Below are positions 8,840 through 16,355 of a stretch of DNA of 64,000 bases, in pieces. The notes under the pieces are model-generated. The model ran no database searches, was not told the DNA's origin, and saw only the letters and a program-made list of their open reading frames with translations. The position numbers and the translations under genes were made by a program. The stretch's first letter is position 1. Every line of letters begins with the position of its first letter. The stretch lies in the NCBI GenBank assembly GCA_035275405.1, contig DATEMU010000007.1:310001-374000 (forward strand), read 5' to 3'. Source of the DNA: Phycisphaerae bacterium (GTDB taxonomy: Bacteria; Planctomycetota; Phycisphaerae; UBA1845; UTPLA1).

Positions 8840-8904
8840 GTAGGGCGGGTTCTGCCCGCCGATTCGGCGCGGTGACAATGGACGGCGGGCGGAGCCCGCC
8901 CTAC
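8840..8904. repeat. REP-like palindrome pair, GTAGGGCGGG type
   Basis: Two inverted hairpin units face each other. GTAGGGCGGG-TTCT-GCCCGCC runs from 8840, and its inverse (GGCGGGCGGAGCCCGCCCTAC) ends at 8904. Each begins with GTAG on its outer side, as in RAYT-associated REP elements. The right end provides the stop codon of the next minus-strand gene. Confidence 0.75.
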
Positions 8905-10349
8905 GCGAGGCCGGTCTCCTTGTTAAATTGCTCGATCTGCCGGTCCCATTCGGCAACCTGCGAAAACTGCTCGGTCCAGAAGTCGGGATCCCAGAGGCGG
9001 CGGAGGTCGTCCACGCTTTTTTGCTGCTGCTCGACCCACGTGAAGTACTTGAAGTTGTGCAGCGTCTTGCGATCGTTGTACGTCAGCTCGCGGATGTACT
9101 CGACGGCGGCGCCTTGCAGGTAGCGGGCGAAGTGCTTCGCGGCGAGGAGTTCCGTGTATTTCCCGTGGGCGGATTGCTGTTCCTCGATGCGACTCTTATA
9201 AAGATCCATCGAGTCAGTCAGCGGTGTCACGATCACGTCGCGGCCGTCCAGATCGAACATCTTGGCCGTCTTGATCGCGGCGATGACGTTGCAGATGCCG
9301 GAGATGCCAACGAGGGGCAGTTGTTTGATCGTCGTGTCAGGGACACCTTCGCTGGCAAGCAGGGCCTGACCGGCGGGTTCGTTGAAGAGCCGCATCAGGC
9401 TGATGCAGGCCTCGTCGTCGATCGCGGCGACGACGTCGGTGTTGCGGACGTTGTGTACCCAGGGGATGTGCTTGTCGCCGATGCCTTCGATGCGATGTCC
9501 GCCGAATCCGCATTGCAGGAGCGTCGGGCATTGCAGGGCCTCGGTGGCGACGACGCGGAGGTGCGGGAACTTGGTGCGCAAGTAATCGCCGGCGGCGATC
9601 GTGCCGGCCGAGCCGGTCGCGGAGATGTAGGCGGCGAGGCGGCCGTTCGGGGCGGCGAGTTTGCGGAAGATCTCTTCGACGATAGCTCCCGTCACGTGGT
9701 AGTGCCAACAGGCGTTGCCGAACTCCTCGAACTGGTTGAAGATGACACAGTCGGGCCGCGTGCGGCGGATCTCCCAGCACTTGTCGTAGATTTCCTTGAC
9801 GTTGGATTCGCAGCCGGGCGTGGCAATCACTTCCGCGCCGATCTGGTGCAGCCAGTCGAAGCGCTCGCGGCTCATTTCCTCGGGCAGGATGCCGACGGCG
9901 TGGCAGCCGAGCAGGGCGCAGTCGAATGCTCCGCCGCGACAGTAGTTGCCCGTGCTCGGCCAGACAGCCTTTTGCGACGTGATGTCGAACTGACCGGAGA
10001 CGAGGCGGGGGACGATGCAGCCGAAGGCCGCGCCGACTTTGTGCGCGCCGGTGGGAAACCACTTGCCGACGATGCCGACGATCCGCGCGGGCACGCCGGT
10101 CAGCGACGAGGGGAACTCGATCCAGTTGCCGTTGTTAAAGAGGCCCCCCTTTTCGACGGGCTCGTTTTTCCAGGTGATGCGGAAGAGGTTGACGGGGTCG
10201 ATGTCCCAGAGGCCGACGGACTTGAGGCGGTCCTTGATCTTCTGCGGGACCTTGGCGGAGTCGCGCATCTGGGCGAAGGTGGGGATGATGACGCCGCGCT
10301 CTTTGCAGCGGGCGATGGTTTTTTTGAGGATGGTTTCGTTGATTTGCAT
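8901..10349 (-). CDS. PLP-dependent fold-type II enzyme, TrpB/cysteine-synthase-like
   Basis: The 482-residue protein has TGAHKVGAAFG, which resembles the TrpB-type PLP lysine motif (GAHK). It also has a glycine-rich phosphate loop (SATGSAGTIAAGD) and extensive fold-type II sequence. Members catalyse beta-replacement or elimination on serine- or cysteine-like substrates; I cannot assign the exact reaction. It is longer than a cysteine synthase (about 310 residues), with an ~80-residue N-terminal region and an extended C-terminus. The TAG stop falls inside the GTAG end of the REP pair at 8840-8904. It stands alone on the minus strand, about 90 bp from a zinc-ribbon gene. Confidence 0.82.
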   Translation of the reverse strand: MQINETILKKTIARCKERGVIIPTFAQMRDSAKVPQKIKDRLKSVGLWDIDPVNLFRITWKNEPVEKGGLFNNGNWIEFPSSLTGVPARIVGIVGKWFPTGAHKVGAAFGCIVPRLVSGQFDITSQKAVWPSTGNYCRGGAFDCALLGCHAVGILPEEMSRERFDWLHQIGAEVIATPGCESNVKEIYDKCWEIRRTRPDCVIFNQFEEFGNACWHYHVTGAIVEEIFRKLAAPNGRLAAYISATGSAGTIAAGDYLRTKFPHLRVVATEALQCPTLLQCGFGGHRIEGIGDKHIPWVHNVRNTDVVAAIDDEACISLMRLFNEPAGQALLASEGVPDTTIKQLPLVGISGICNVIAAIKTAKMFDLDGRDVIVTPLTDSMDLYKSRIEEQQSAHGKYTELLAAKHFARYLQGAAVEYIRELTYNDRKTLHNFKYFTWVEQQQKSVDDLRRLWDPDFWTEQFSQVAEWDRQIEQFNKETGLA

Positions 10350-10441
10350 ACGGTTGATCCTAGGCTAACCCCACGATTAGACCGGGATTGGGGTGACTTG
10401 AAAAGGGACGAGCGAAATCCGGGGCCCGTGATTGCTGGATG

Positions 10442-10819
10442 CTACCGAACGATCCTTGCTACTTTGCGTCGAAATCCTCTCCACCCAATAATGAATATCT
10501 GGATCCCGAACACAAGCAAACACATCATAAAGAAGCATTCTCTCAAGAGGCGGCCGAGAGAGAGCGGAGCGAGTGCGCGATAAATCGTCGGCACCTTATC
10601 GGATAGCACGATCACGAGCATCCCGGCACCCAGCACTAAGGCGGTGATCGCCCATCCCGGATGGGCAGGGGGCTCGAAGATGGTTCCGCAATCTCGGCAA
10701 ACCCGTACGGCGCAGAGCGTGAGTTTGTCTTCGAGCGTACCCTTGGATTTGTGAAATGCGTTGTTCTTTCCGCCGCATGACGGGCAAACAGTCTCTTTCG
10801 TTGGCAGCCAATTGCTCAT
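10442..10819 (-). CDS. Zinc-ribbon protein with two membrane helices
   Basis: The 125-residue protein has an N-terminal four-cysteine ribbon (CPSCGG and CRDCG) followed by two hydrophobic helices (ITALVLGAGMLVIVL and FFMMCLLVFGIQIFIIG) and a basic tail. The ribbon differs from the CPECG family seen elsewhere in the window. The layout suggests a cytoplasmic metal-binding head on an inner-membrane hairpin. No function is assignable. Confidence 0.6.
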   Translation of the reverse strand: MSNWLPTKETVCPSCGGKNNAFHKSKGTLEDKLTLCAVRVCRDCGTIFEPPAHPGWAITALVLGAGMLVIVLSDKVPTIYRALAPLSLGRLLRECFFMMCLLVFGIQIFIIGWRGFRRKVARIVR

Positions 10820-10957
10820 TGATCAGAGTTCCGCCAGCAGATATTGATCTGGTCGAAACGAAAGCGCCGCAAGCTCACTCCGTTTCAGAATGATAGGCGT
10901 AGCCTCGGCTACATCGAAATAGACTTGTTATTCTACGAAGAAAGTCGGTACGACGCC

Positions 10958-11176
10958 ATGTTTAAGACGACGAGAAGCTGGACCGCGGGTTTGCTGATCT
11001 CATCGGCCCTCCTGGGTGCGATGATGATCCTATCGTCATGTCTCCTTAAGGGGACGCCCTATTCGGATTGGGTGAAGAACGGGTTTTTCGTGCTCTGGTG
11101 CGTAATGTTTTTCGCCTTCGCGGGCAGCGCGCCGTCAGGAGCATGCCGGATTTTTGGGCGAAGTAAGACGACCTGA
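10958..11176 (+). CDS. Small hypothetical membrane protein
   Basis: ATG 10958 opens a 72-residue protein with two hydrophobic segments (WTAGLLISSALLGAMMIL and GFFVLWCVMFFAFAG). The frame is open further upstream, but that part looks non-coding. It shows no family match I can name, and the ribosome site is weak. It is the most doubtful gene of this area. Confidence 0.3.
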   Translation: MFKTTRSWTAGLLISSALLGAMMILSSCLLKGTPYSDWVKNGFFVLWCVMFFAFAGSAPSGACRIFGRSKTT

Positions 11177-11180
11177 CGGG

Positions 11181-11557
11181 CTATTCCCTCTCCCTTCGAG
11201 GGAGAGGGCTAGGGTGAGGGTTGGAACAAGCGCGGCGCTTCATCGCGCAGTCCCAAATCCGGTCGATTACGTATCTCTTTCCTTTCAATACATCATCATT
11301 CATGAACCGAATTACCTGGTAGCCCAGCGCTCGGAGGTACGCGTCTCGTTCGGCGTCCTCAGTGCGTTCGTGCGTCGGCCCGTCCACTTCGACGACCAGT
11401 TTCGCCTCGGCGCAATAGAAGTCCACGACGAAGAAGTCGATGACGTGCTGTCGCCGGAACTTCAAACCGTCCATTTCGCGTGAGCGAAGGTGTTTCCACA
11501 GTAAACGCTCACAATACGTGGCCTTCCTTTCGAAGATTGCGGGCTCGGTTCGTCATG
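11181..11557 (-). pseudogene. DUF559 endonuclease-like gene with N-terminal frameshift
   Basis: The intact part (from 11474 down) reads MDGLKFRRQHVIDFFVVDFY and VVEVDGPTH, the core of DUF559, a Vsr/restriction-endonuclease-like fold. Upstream on the minus strand the expected N-terminus is present but split between frames. ATG 11557 gives MTNRARNLRKE, and after one surplus base in GGAAGGCC (11521-11528) the other frame continues ATYCERLLWKHLRSRE. Removing one base restores a family-like start. The gene is bracketed by inverted 37-bp repeats. Either it is a recent pseudogene or there is a sequencing error. The family's DNA substrate is unknown. Confidence 0.75.
11186..11222. repeat. 37-bp repeat, left copy flanking DUF559
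   Basis: A hairpin (CCCTCTCCC-TTCG-AGGGAGAGGG, imperfect) is followed by CTAGGGTGAGGGTT. The inverse of the same sequence lies at 11603-11639. It encodes the last residues of the DUF559 frame (SNPHPSPLPRRERE). Confidence 0.75.
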
Positions 11558-11602
11558 TGTATAGGGATGCGTCGTTCCATTTTCTTGCACCACTCGTAAT
11601 CA

Positions 11603-11639
11603 AACCCTCACCCCGGCCCTCTCCCTAAGAGGGAGAGGG
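11603..11639. repeat. 37-bp repeat, right copy flanking DUF559
   Basis: AACCCTCACCCCGGCCCTC leads into a hairpin (CTCTCCC-TAAGA-GGGAGAG). It is the inverse of the copy at 11186-11222 with few differences. It overlaps the 3' end of the threonine synthase gene and supplies its stop codon. Confidence 0.75.
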
Positions 11640-12842
11640 GGCGAGCGGCTCGACTTCCGTCGGCGAGCCCGCGATCGACATAGCCGTTTTGATGTCTTTC
11701 AGACCATTGCCGGTCACGACGGCGAGGACGTCGGCGGTGCGGGGGATTACGCCCTGGGCGACGGCCTGCTTTACGCCGGCGATGGCGGCGGCGGCGGCGG
11801 GTTCGGCGAAGATGCCCGCGAGGCGACCGGCGGATTTCATGGCGTCGGTGATCTGCTCGTCGGTCACGCGGACGTAAGCGCCGTTCGTTTCCTTTACAAA
11901 CTTGACCGCCTTGCGCCAGTTGCGCGGGACGGGGACGTCGATGCTGTCGGCGATGGTCTGGCCAGTGAAGTCCTTCGGCAGCTCGCCGGTTTCGAAGGCC
12001 CGCGCGACCGGGTCCATTCCCGCCGCCTGCACGCCGAGGACGCGCGGTACGCGCGTGATAAAGCCGAGCTGCTTCATTTGCATCAGCCCCTTGGCGAGAC
12101 CGGCGATGGTGCAGCCATCGCCGACGCCGATGGCGACCCAGTCGGGTTCGTTGCCGGCAGTCTGCTCGGCGATCTCCAGACCGCAGGTTTTTTTGCCTTC
12201 GACGAGGTACGGATTGATCGCGCAGTTGCGGTTGTACCAGCCATTTTTCGCGCACTCAGCGCTGCACAGGTCGTAGGCCTGGGCGTAGGTGCCGCGGACG
12301 CGGCGGACATCGGCGCCGTAGATGAGAAGCTGCGCGACCTTCGGCTCGGGGGCGCGCTGTGGCACGAAGATCGTCGCGGGCATGCCGGCCATGGCGGCGT
12401 AACCGGCGAGGCTGCTGGCGGCGTTGCCGGTGGAGGCGCAGGCGATCCGCGTCGCCTTGGCCTGCAGGGCGTGGAGGACGCCGACGGAGGACGCGCGGTC
12501 CTTGAAGCTGGACGTGGGGTTCTTGCCATCGTCCTTGACGCGAAGGCGTTTGCAGCCGGCCCAGTCGGCGAGGCGCGGCGTCTCCATGATCGGCGTCCAG
12601 CCGACCGGCCAGGCGAAGGCCTCCTCGTTCGGCTCGATCGGTAGCAGCTCGTAGTACCGCCAGTGATTCCGCGGGCGGTTTTCCATCGCCGCGGGCGTCA
12701 GGCTCTTGGCGACGCGGGCCATGTCGTATTCGATGTCGAGAATGGCGAAGGCGTCGTTACAGGCCGGGCAGGTGCCGGCGGATTTGGGCGGCGGACTTTC
12801 CTTGCCGCAGACGATGCAGGTGAGGCGGGAGACGTAGGACAT
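11625..12842 (-). CDS. thrC: Threonine synthase
   Basis: The 405-residue protein begins with a zinc-ribbon-like head (CIVCGKE ... CPACND) seen in the longer threonine synthases. It then shows the PLP lysine motif NPTSSFKDR, the CASTGNAASS loop that binds the phosphate-bearing substrate, and GVGDGCTIAGL, a glycine-rich cofactor loop. It converts O-phosphohomoserine to threonine and phosphate in the cytoplasm. The last residues (LAPSPS) and the TAG stop are encoded by the 37-bp repeat, so the native C-terminus was probably slightly different. The upstream flank towards 12896 is a REP pair, and no other threonine genes are nearby. Confidence 0.93.
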   Translation of the reverse strand: MSYVSRLTCIVCGKESPPPKSAGTCPACNDAFAILDIEYDMARVAKSLTPAAMENRPRNHWRYYELLPIEPNEEAFAWPVGWTPIMETPRLADWAGCKRLRVKDDGKNPTSSFKDRASSVGVLHALQAKATRIACASTGNAASSLAGYAAMAGMPATIFVPQRAPEPKVAQLLIYGADVRRVRGTYAQAYDLCSAECAKNGWYNRNCAINPYLVEGKKTCGLEIAEQTAGNEPDWVAIGVGDGCTIAGLAKGLMQMKQLGFITRVPRVLGVQAAGMDPVARAFETGELPKDFTGQTIADSIDVPVPRNWRKAVKFVKETNGAYVRVTDEQITDAMKSAGRLAGIFAEPAAAAAIAGVKQAVAQGVIPRTADVLAVVTGNGLKDIKTAMSIAGSPTEVEPLAPSPS

Positions 12843-12895
12843 AGGAACATGATACGCGCGAGTACGGATTGATGTCGCGGTCCCGTCTCGGCTTC

Positions 12896-13015
12896 GTAGC
12901 GGCCCCCGTCCCGGGGGCCGAAGAGGGCGGCGGCGTCATGACGATGCGCTCGACGCCAGTTCATGTTCGTGAGCACCTTCGCCGTCGGCGTCCGCCGGGA
13001 CGGCGGACGCTACTC
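12896..13015. repeat. REP pair (BIME-like), copy A
   Basis: This 120-bp unit opens with GTAGCGGCCCCCGTCCCGGG, a hairpin with stem GGCCCCCG/CGGGGGCC. It closes with the hairpin GTCCGCC-GGGAC-GGCGGAC followed by GCTAC. Read inward from either end, both halves start GTAGCG and share the loop GTCCC. It abuts the 3' end of the RAYT gene. Confidence 0.85.
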
Positions 13016-13511
13016 AAATCTCGATAAAGACCCGCGTCCAAGGCCAATCGCGCCAATCTTCGACAAGGCCCTTGCGAACGGGGTTATTGACAATATAGCG
13101 CATCACATTCTCTGCGGTCTCGCCGTCCCGACAGACATGATCGTAACAGGATCGCTGCCATAATGGTGGCACTCCGCCCAGTTTGACGAATTCATGGCCG
13201 GTGAAGCTCTTGAACGCGTCTAACCATTGGGCCAGCGGACAGCCCGAATCGCCGGGCGATAACAGCGTGTGCAAATGATCCGGCATCAGGCAGAATCCGA
13301 ACAATCTGTACATGCGCAGCTCACAGCATCGGATCACGCTGTCGGCGGTCATTTTCGCGACACCGGCGTCTGAGAAGGGCGCGCCGCGATCGGCGCAGTT
13401 CGTAATGTGGATGACAGCGTCGTCGCGATAGTTGTATCGGTCCCATCGGACGGCGCGGGAACGACCGTGAGTGCGGAGGTCTTCGATCTTCCGACGGTCT
13501 TGGCGCTCCAA
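13014..13511 (-). CDS. RAYT: REP-associated tyrosine transposase (Y1/IS200-like)
   Basis: The 165-residue protein has the Y1-transposase features. These are an N-terminal strand ending HITNCADRG, the HUH-type metal motif MPDHLHTLL (His79 and His81), and the downstream motif LWQRSCYDHVCRDGE with catalytic Tyr123, then RYIVNNPVRKGL. RAYTs nick and process REP hairpins that carry a 5' GTAG. TTG 13511 is the start because AAGGAGG lies 7 bp before it. Both flanks carry 120-bp REP pairs with GTAG ends (12896-13015 and 13555-13674), which confirms the class. It appears intact. Confidence 0.92.
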   Translation of the reverse strand: MERQDRRKIEDLRTHGRSRAVRWDRYNYRDDAVIHITNCADRGAPFSDAGVAKMTADSVIRCCELRMYRLFGFCLMPDHLHTLLSPGDSGCPLAQWLDAFKSFTGHEFVKLGGVPPLWQRSCYDHVCRDGETAENVMRYIVNNPVRKGLVEDWRDWPWTRVFIEI

Positions 13512-13554
13512 GTAACGGCCTCCTTATGATATTAGCGGCTGGCGCCGCAGAGCG

Positions 13555-13674
13555 GTAGCGACCCCCGTCCCGGGGGCCGAACAAGACGCGGCCCCATCAC
13601 CTTGCGCTCGATACGATTCCCTTATTCAGAAGCACCTTCGCCGTCGGCGTCCGCCGGGACGGCGGACACTACTC
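13555..13674. repeat. REP pair (BIME-like), copy B
   Basis: It has the same length (120 bp) and outer hairpins as copy A and shares AGCACCTTCGCCGTCGGCGT, while the middle 50 bp differ. It supplies the stop codon of the ndk gene at its right end. Confidence 0.85.
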
Positions 13675-14139
13675 CGGCGCGCCGCCGGAGGTGTCGAACA
13701 CCCAGCGCTCGATCGCACGATCAGGCTTGAGCAATTCGTCGGGTTTGAAGTAGAGACCGATCTCGAAGGCGGCGGCCTCGGGCGAGTCGCTGCCGTGGAT
13801 GAGGTTGAAGCTGTTGGACAGGCCGAAGTCGCCGCGGATCGTGCCGGGCTCGGCCTTGGAGCCGAAGGTCGCGCCCATCATCTTCCGCGCGACGGCGATC
13901 GCCCCGACCGCCTCGAGCACCATGACGACGACGGGGCTGCTGGTGATGTATTGGATGAGCCGGTCGTAGAAGGGCTTGCCCTTGTGGACGGCGTAGTGCT
14001 TCTCGGCGAGGGACCGCGAGACCTGCATGGCCTTCAGGGCGACGACGGTGAAGCCCTTTTCTTCGAAGCGGGTGAGGATGCGACCGGCGAGACCGCGCTG
14101 GAGGGCGTCGGGTTTGAGGATAATGAGGGTTTTTTCCAC
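13669..14139 (-). CDS. ndk: Nucleoside diphosphate kinase
   Basis: The 156-residue protein has the full NDK pattern: TLIILKPDALQRGLAGRIL at the start, GATFGSKAEPGTIRGDFG, and the active site NLIHGSDSPE, whose histidine is phosphorylated. It balances NTP pools by transferring gamma-phosphates between nucleotides. The start is GTG 14139, with GGAG 8 bp upstream. The stop TAG lies within the GTAG end of REP copy B, so the last residues (GGAPE) abut the repeat. Length is slightly above the usual 140-150. Confidence 0.95.
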   Translation of the reverse strand: MEKTLIILKPDALQRGLAGRILTRFEEKGFTVVALKAMQVSRSLAEKHYAVHKGKPFYDRLIQYITSSPVVVMVLEAVGAIAVARKMMGATFGSKAEPGTIRGDFGLSNSFNLIHGSDSPEAAAFEIGLYFKPDELLKPDRAIERWVFDTSGGAPE

Positions 14140-14246
14140 AGTCTATACTCCATCAAATAAGTGAACGTTGCATCAGGAAACGAATCTAACCGCCGCGAAC
14201 TAATATGAAAAGTCGAACAAAGAGATGGCCCTGGACATTCGCGTCC

Positions 14247-14669
14247 TCACGGACCTACATACATGAGAATGAATGGGCTGGAAACTAATGCGATGTAAAT
14301 CGCCATTGCAATGAGCACGATGCGGCTTCGTGCTTTTTTGTCGCGCACCTGTTTCAGGAGCCCCCGAAGAAACGCCAGCCAGAAGCCGGTAAATCCAAGC
14401 AATGCTGCGATAGTAAGTAGGGATACTCGCCGCTTCAGGGTGATGGGGGCTTCTATCCACAATGCGAAAAAAATGAGACATAACAGGATTGCCTTCCATG
14501 CATATTTGTTTATCAAATAACGAGGCGACGGTTCTAGTAGATGGCGGGAAAGCAACGACATCGGCTCAAATGTGGCTCCACACTCCGGGCAGCGATTCTC
14601 CGATAGCCCGCGCAGGTCGTAGCTGCAGGTCGGGCACTTGAGCCACGGTTCGCCTTTGATGGGGTTCAT
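14247..14669 (-). CDS. Zinc-ribbon membrane protein
   Basis: This 140-residue protein has an N-terminal ribbon (CPTCSYDLRG ... CPECG) followed by three to four hydrophobic helices. ATG 14669 follows GAGGACGGA; a TTG at 14690 overlapping the previous stop is possible. It is a close relative of the next gene and of those at 8404, 46959 and 61903. The ribbon is presumably cytoplasmic and the helices lie in the inner membrane. Function unknown. Confidence 0.65.
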   Translation of the reverse strand: MNPIKGEPWLKCPTCSYDLRGLSENRCPECGATFEPMSLLSRHLLEPSPRYLINKYAWKAILLCLIFFALWIEAPITLKRRVSLLTIAALLGFTGFWLAFLRGLLKQVRDKKARSRIVLIAMAIYIALVSSPFILMYVGP

Positions 14670-14686
14670 GTTTCCGTCCTCGGTCG

Positions 14687-15187
14687 TCAATCAAGGAACC
14701 CGATGCCGCCGGAACAAATGTAAGCGAAGATGACGAGGGGCAGCGCGAAGAAGGCGACGGCGAAGAGGATGTCGGCGTGGTTGGGGACGCTGGCCAGGCG
14801 CAGCCGGCGGTTCAGCCAGAACGTCAGGTAGATGGCGGCGGTCAGGAAAACCAGTGACGGCGCCTTCTGGACGAGCAGGTCATAAAGGCGATCGCCGTGA
14901 TTGGTATAGTAGTACATGCTGGTCCCTTTGGGCCGCAGCATGGCGAAGGCTTGGCGCACGCCGAAGGCAAGGAAGAGGCAGCCGACGAAGGCCGTGAAGA
15001 GCAGGCTGAAGTATTTGGTGACGACGCCCGCGATCGGCCACTTTTTCGTCTCCAAGAAATAGTCCGACTCCATCCGTTGCGGATCAAACGACTGCCCGCA
15101 CTCCGGACAGCGGTGGTCCACCAGACCGCGGAGGTCATAGCCGCATTTCTTGCAGACGAGCCAGGGCTGGCCGGCGAGATTGTCCAT
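14687..15187 (-). CDS. Zinc-ribbon membrane protein
   Basis: The 166-residue protein begins MDNLAGQPWLVC and has the ribbon CKKCGYDLRG ... CPECG at about residues 13-35, then four hydrophobic helices. The frame runs upstream to 15271, but the family start is ATG 15187. It is arranged head to tail with its paralogue at 14247 and probably forms one transcript with it, which implies tandem duplication. Role unknown. Confidence 0.65.
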   Translation of the reverse strand: MDNLAGQPWLVCKKCGYDLRGLVDHRCPECGQSFDPQRMESDYFLETKKWPIAGVVTKYFSLLFTAFVGCLFLAFGVRQAFAMLRPKGTSMYYYTNHGDRLYDLLVQKAPSLVFLTAAIYLTFWLNRRLRLASVPNHADILFAVAFFALPLVIFAYICSGGIGFLD

Positions 15188-15219
15188 GATTCGGCCCTTA
15201 CGGGAGCGAAGCGAATCGA

Positions 15220-16323
15220 TCAATTGTTCTCGCCGCCGGCGACGGATTCCACCGGCGGCGGGTCGGGCCATTCCAGGAGCGCGCGTAGCTCATCCGCGGC
15301 GACACGATGCGTTTCGGCGGATGAGGCTACGCGCTCGGCCAGCAATTCGTGAATCTGTGCGAGCAGGTCGAGCGTCAGGGCTTCGCACGGGGCGAGTTCG
15401 TCGGCGATGGTCAGGGCGTACAGCGCGGCGTCCAAGTGATCGGCCGCGGCCTCGGCGAGGGCGAGATTGATCCAGCCGTCGGGATCGGATGGGGCGAGCT
15501 GGGTGAATCGCGCGAAGGCATTGGCCGCCGACTCCGGCTCGTCGAAGTCCATGTACACGACGCCGAGATTGAACCAGCCGCTGGGGGCTTCGGGGCGGAG
15601 GCGAGTGAACGCCTCCCAAGCCGTGCGGGCCTCGGTCAGGCGACCGTCGCGCTGGGCGAGGCTGGCGAGGTTGTACTGCGCGTCGGCGTGATCGGGGGCG
15701 AGCCGCACGACTTCGCGAAGTTCGCGGGCGGCGGCGTCGAAGCGCGACAGTCGCCAGAGTACGACGGCGTAGTTGTAGCGCGCGATCGAATCGATCGGAG
15801 CGAGACGGACCGTTGTTTCGTAGACCTCGGCGGCTTCGGCGAATCGTTCCAGGGCGACCAGCGAAGCGGCCTTGGCGGACAATGCGGCGGTGTCGCGCGG
15901 GTTTTTCGCCAGAGTCTCCTCGAGGTGGCGGAGAGCGGCTTCATGATCGCCGGCGGCGGCCGCGTGGCGCGCTTTGGCTTCCAGTGCGATGCCGGTATGG
16001 CTCACATCGTTGCGGAGCGTTACGCTGGCTTCGTCCAGTTGCTCGGCCCATCGCGCACCGATTTGGCGCAGCAACGGGGCGGGTGGGCGCGAATGGCGGG
16101 CAAGGACGACGGGCTCACTATAAATGGGGGGCGGCGCTTCGGTGGGAGGATCTGGCCGCGATCGGCTCGTCAGCGCATCCAGTTCCCGATCAATGGCGGA
16201 TTCCTTTTCCGGCGCGCTAGATACGGTGGTCGGCGGCTGGGTTGCGGCGAGATAGAACCAGAGGAGGGCGACAAACCCGCTGAAGATGGCGAGGGAGGCG
16301 GGGATAAACCAGCGCGAGGACAT
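15220..16323 (-). CDS. Membrane-anchored TPR protein
   Basis: This 367-residue protein has an N-terminal membrane helix (FIPASLAIFSGFVALLWFYLA), a Pro-rich linker, and at least six tetratricopeptide repeats from about residue 115 on. Examples are HEAALRHLEETLAKNPRDTA, FAEAAEVYETTVRLAPID and DAAARELREVVRLAPDHAD. TPR arrays bind peptides or other proteins; here they would face the periplasm or lie outside the membrane. An earlier ATG at 16359 is possible, but ATG 16323 immediately precedes the membrane helix. It is 32 bp from the glycosyltransferase gene on the same strand, so the two are likely co-transcribed. Confidence 0.75.
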   Translation of the reverse strand: MSSRWFIPASLAIFSGFVALLWFYLAATQPPTTVSSAPEKESAIDRELDALTSRSRPDPPTEAPPPIYSEPVVLARHSRPPAPLLRQIGARWAEQLDEASVTLRNDVSHTGIALEAKARHAAAAGDHEAALRHLEETLAKNPRDTAALSAKAASLVALERFAEAAEVYETTVRLAPIDSIARYNYAVVLWRLSRFDAAARELREVVRLAPDHADAQYNLASLAQRDGRLTEARTAWEAFTRLRPEAPSGWFNLGVVYMDFDEPESAANAFARFTQLAPSDPDGWINLALAEAAADHLDAALYALTIADELAPCEALTLDLLAQIHELLAERVASSAETHRVAADELRALLEWPDPPPVESVAGGENN

Positions 16324-16355
16324 CGGCGATATCGTGGGTGCCGCGCGCGGGCGTG

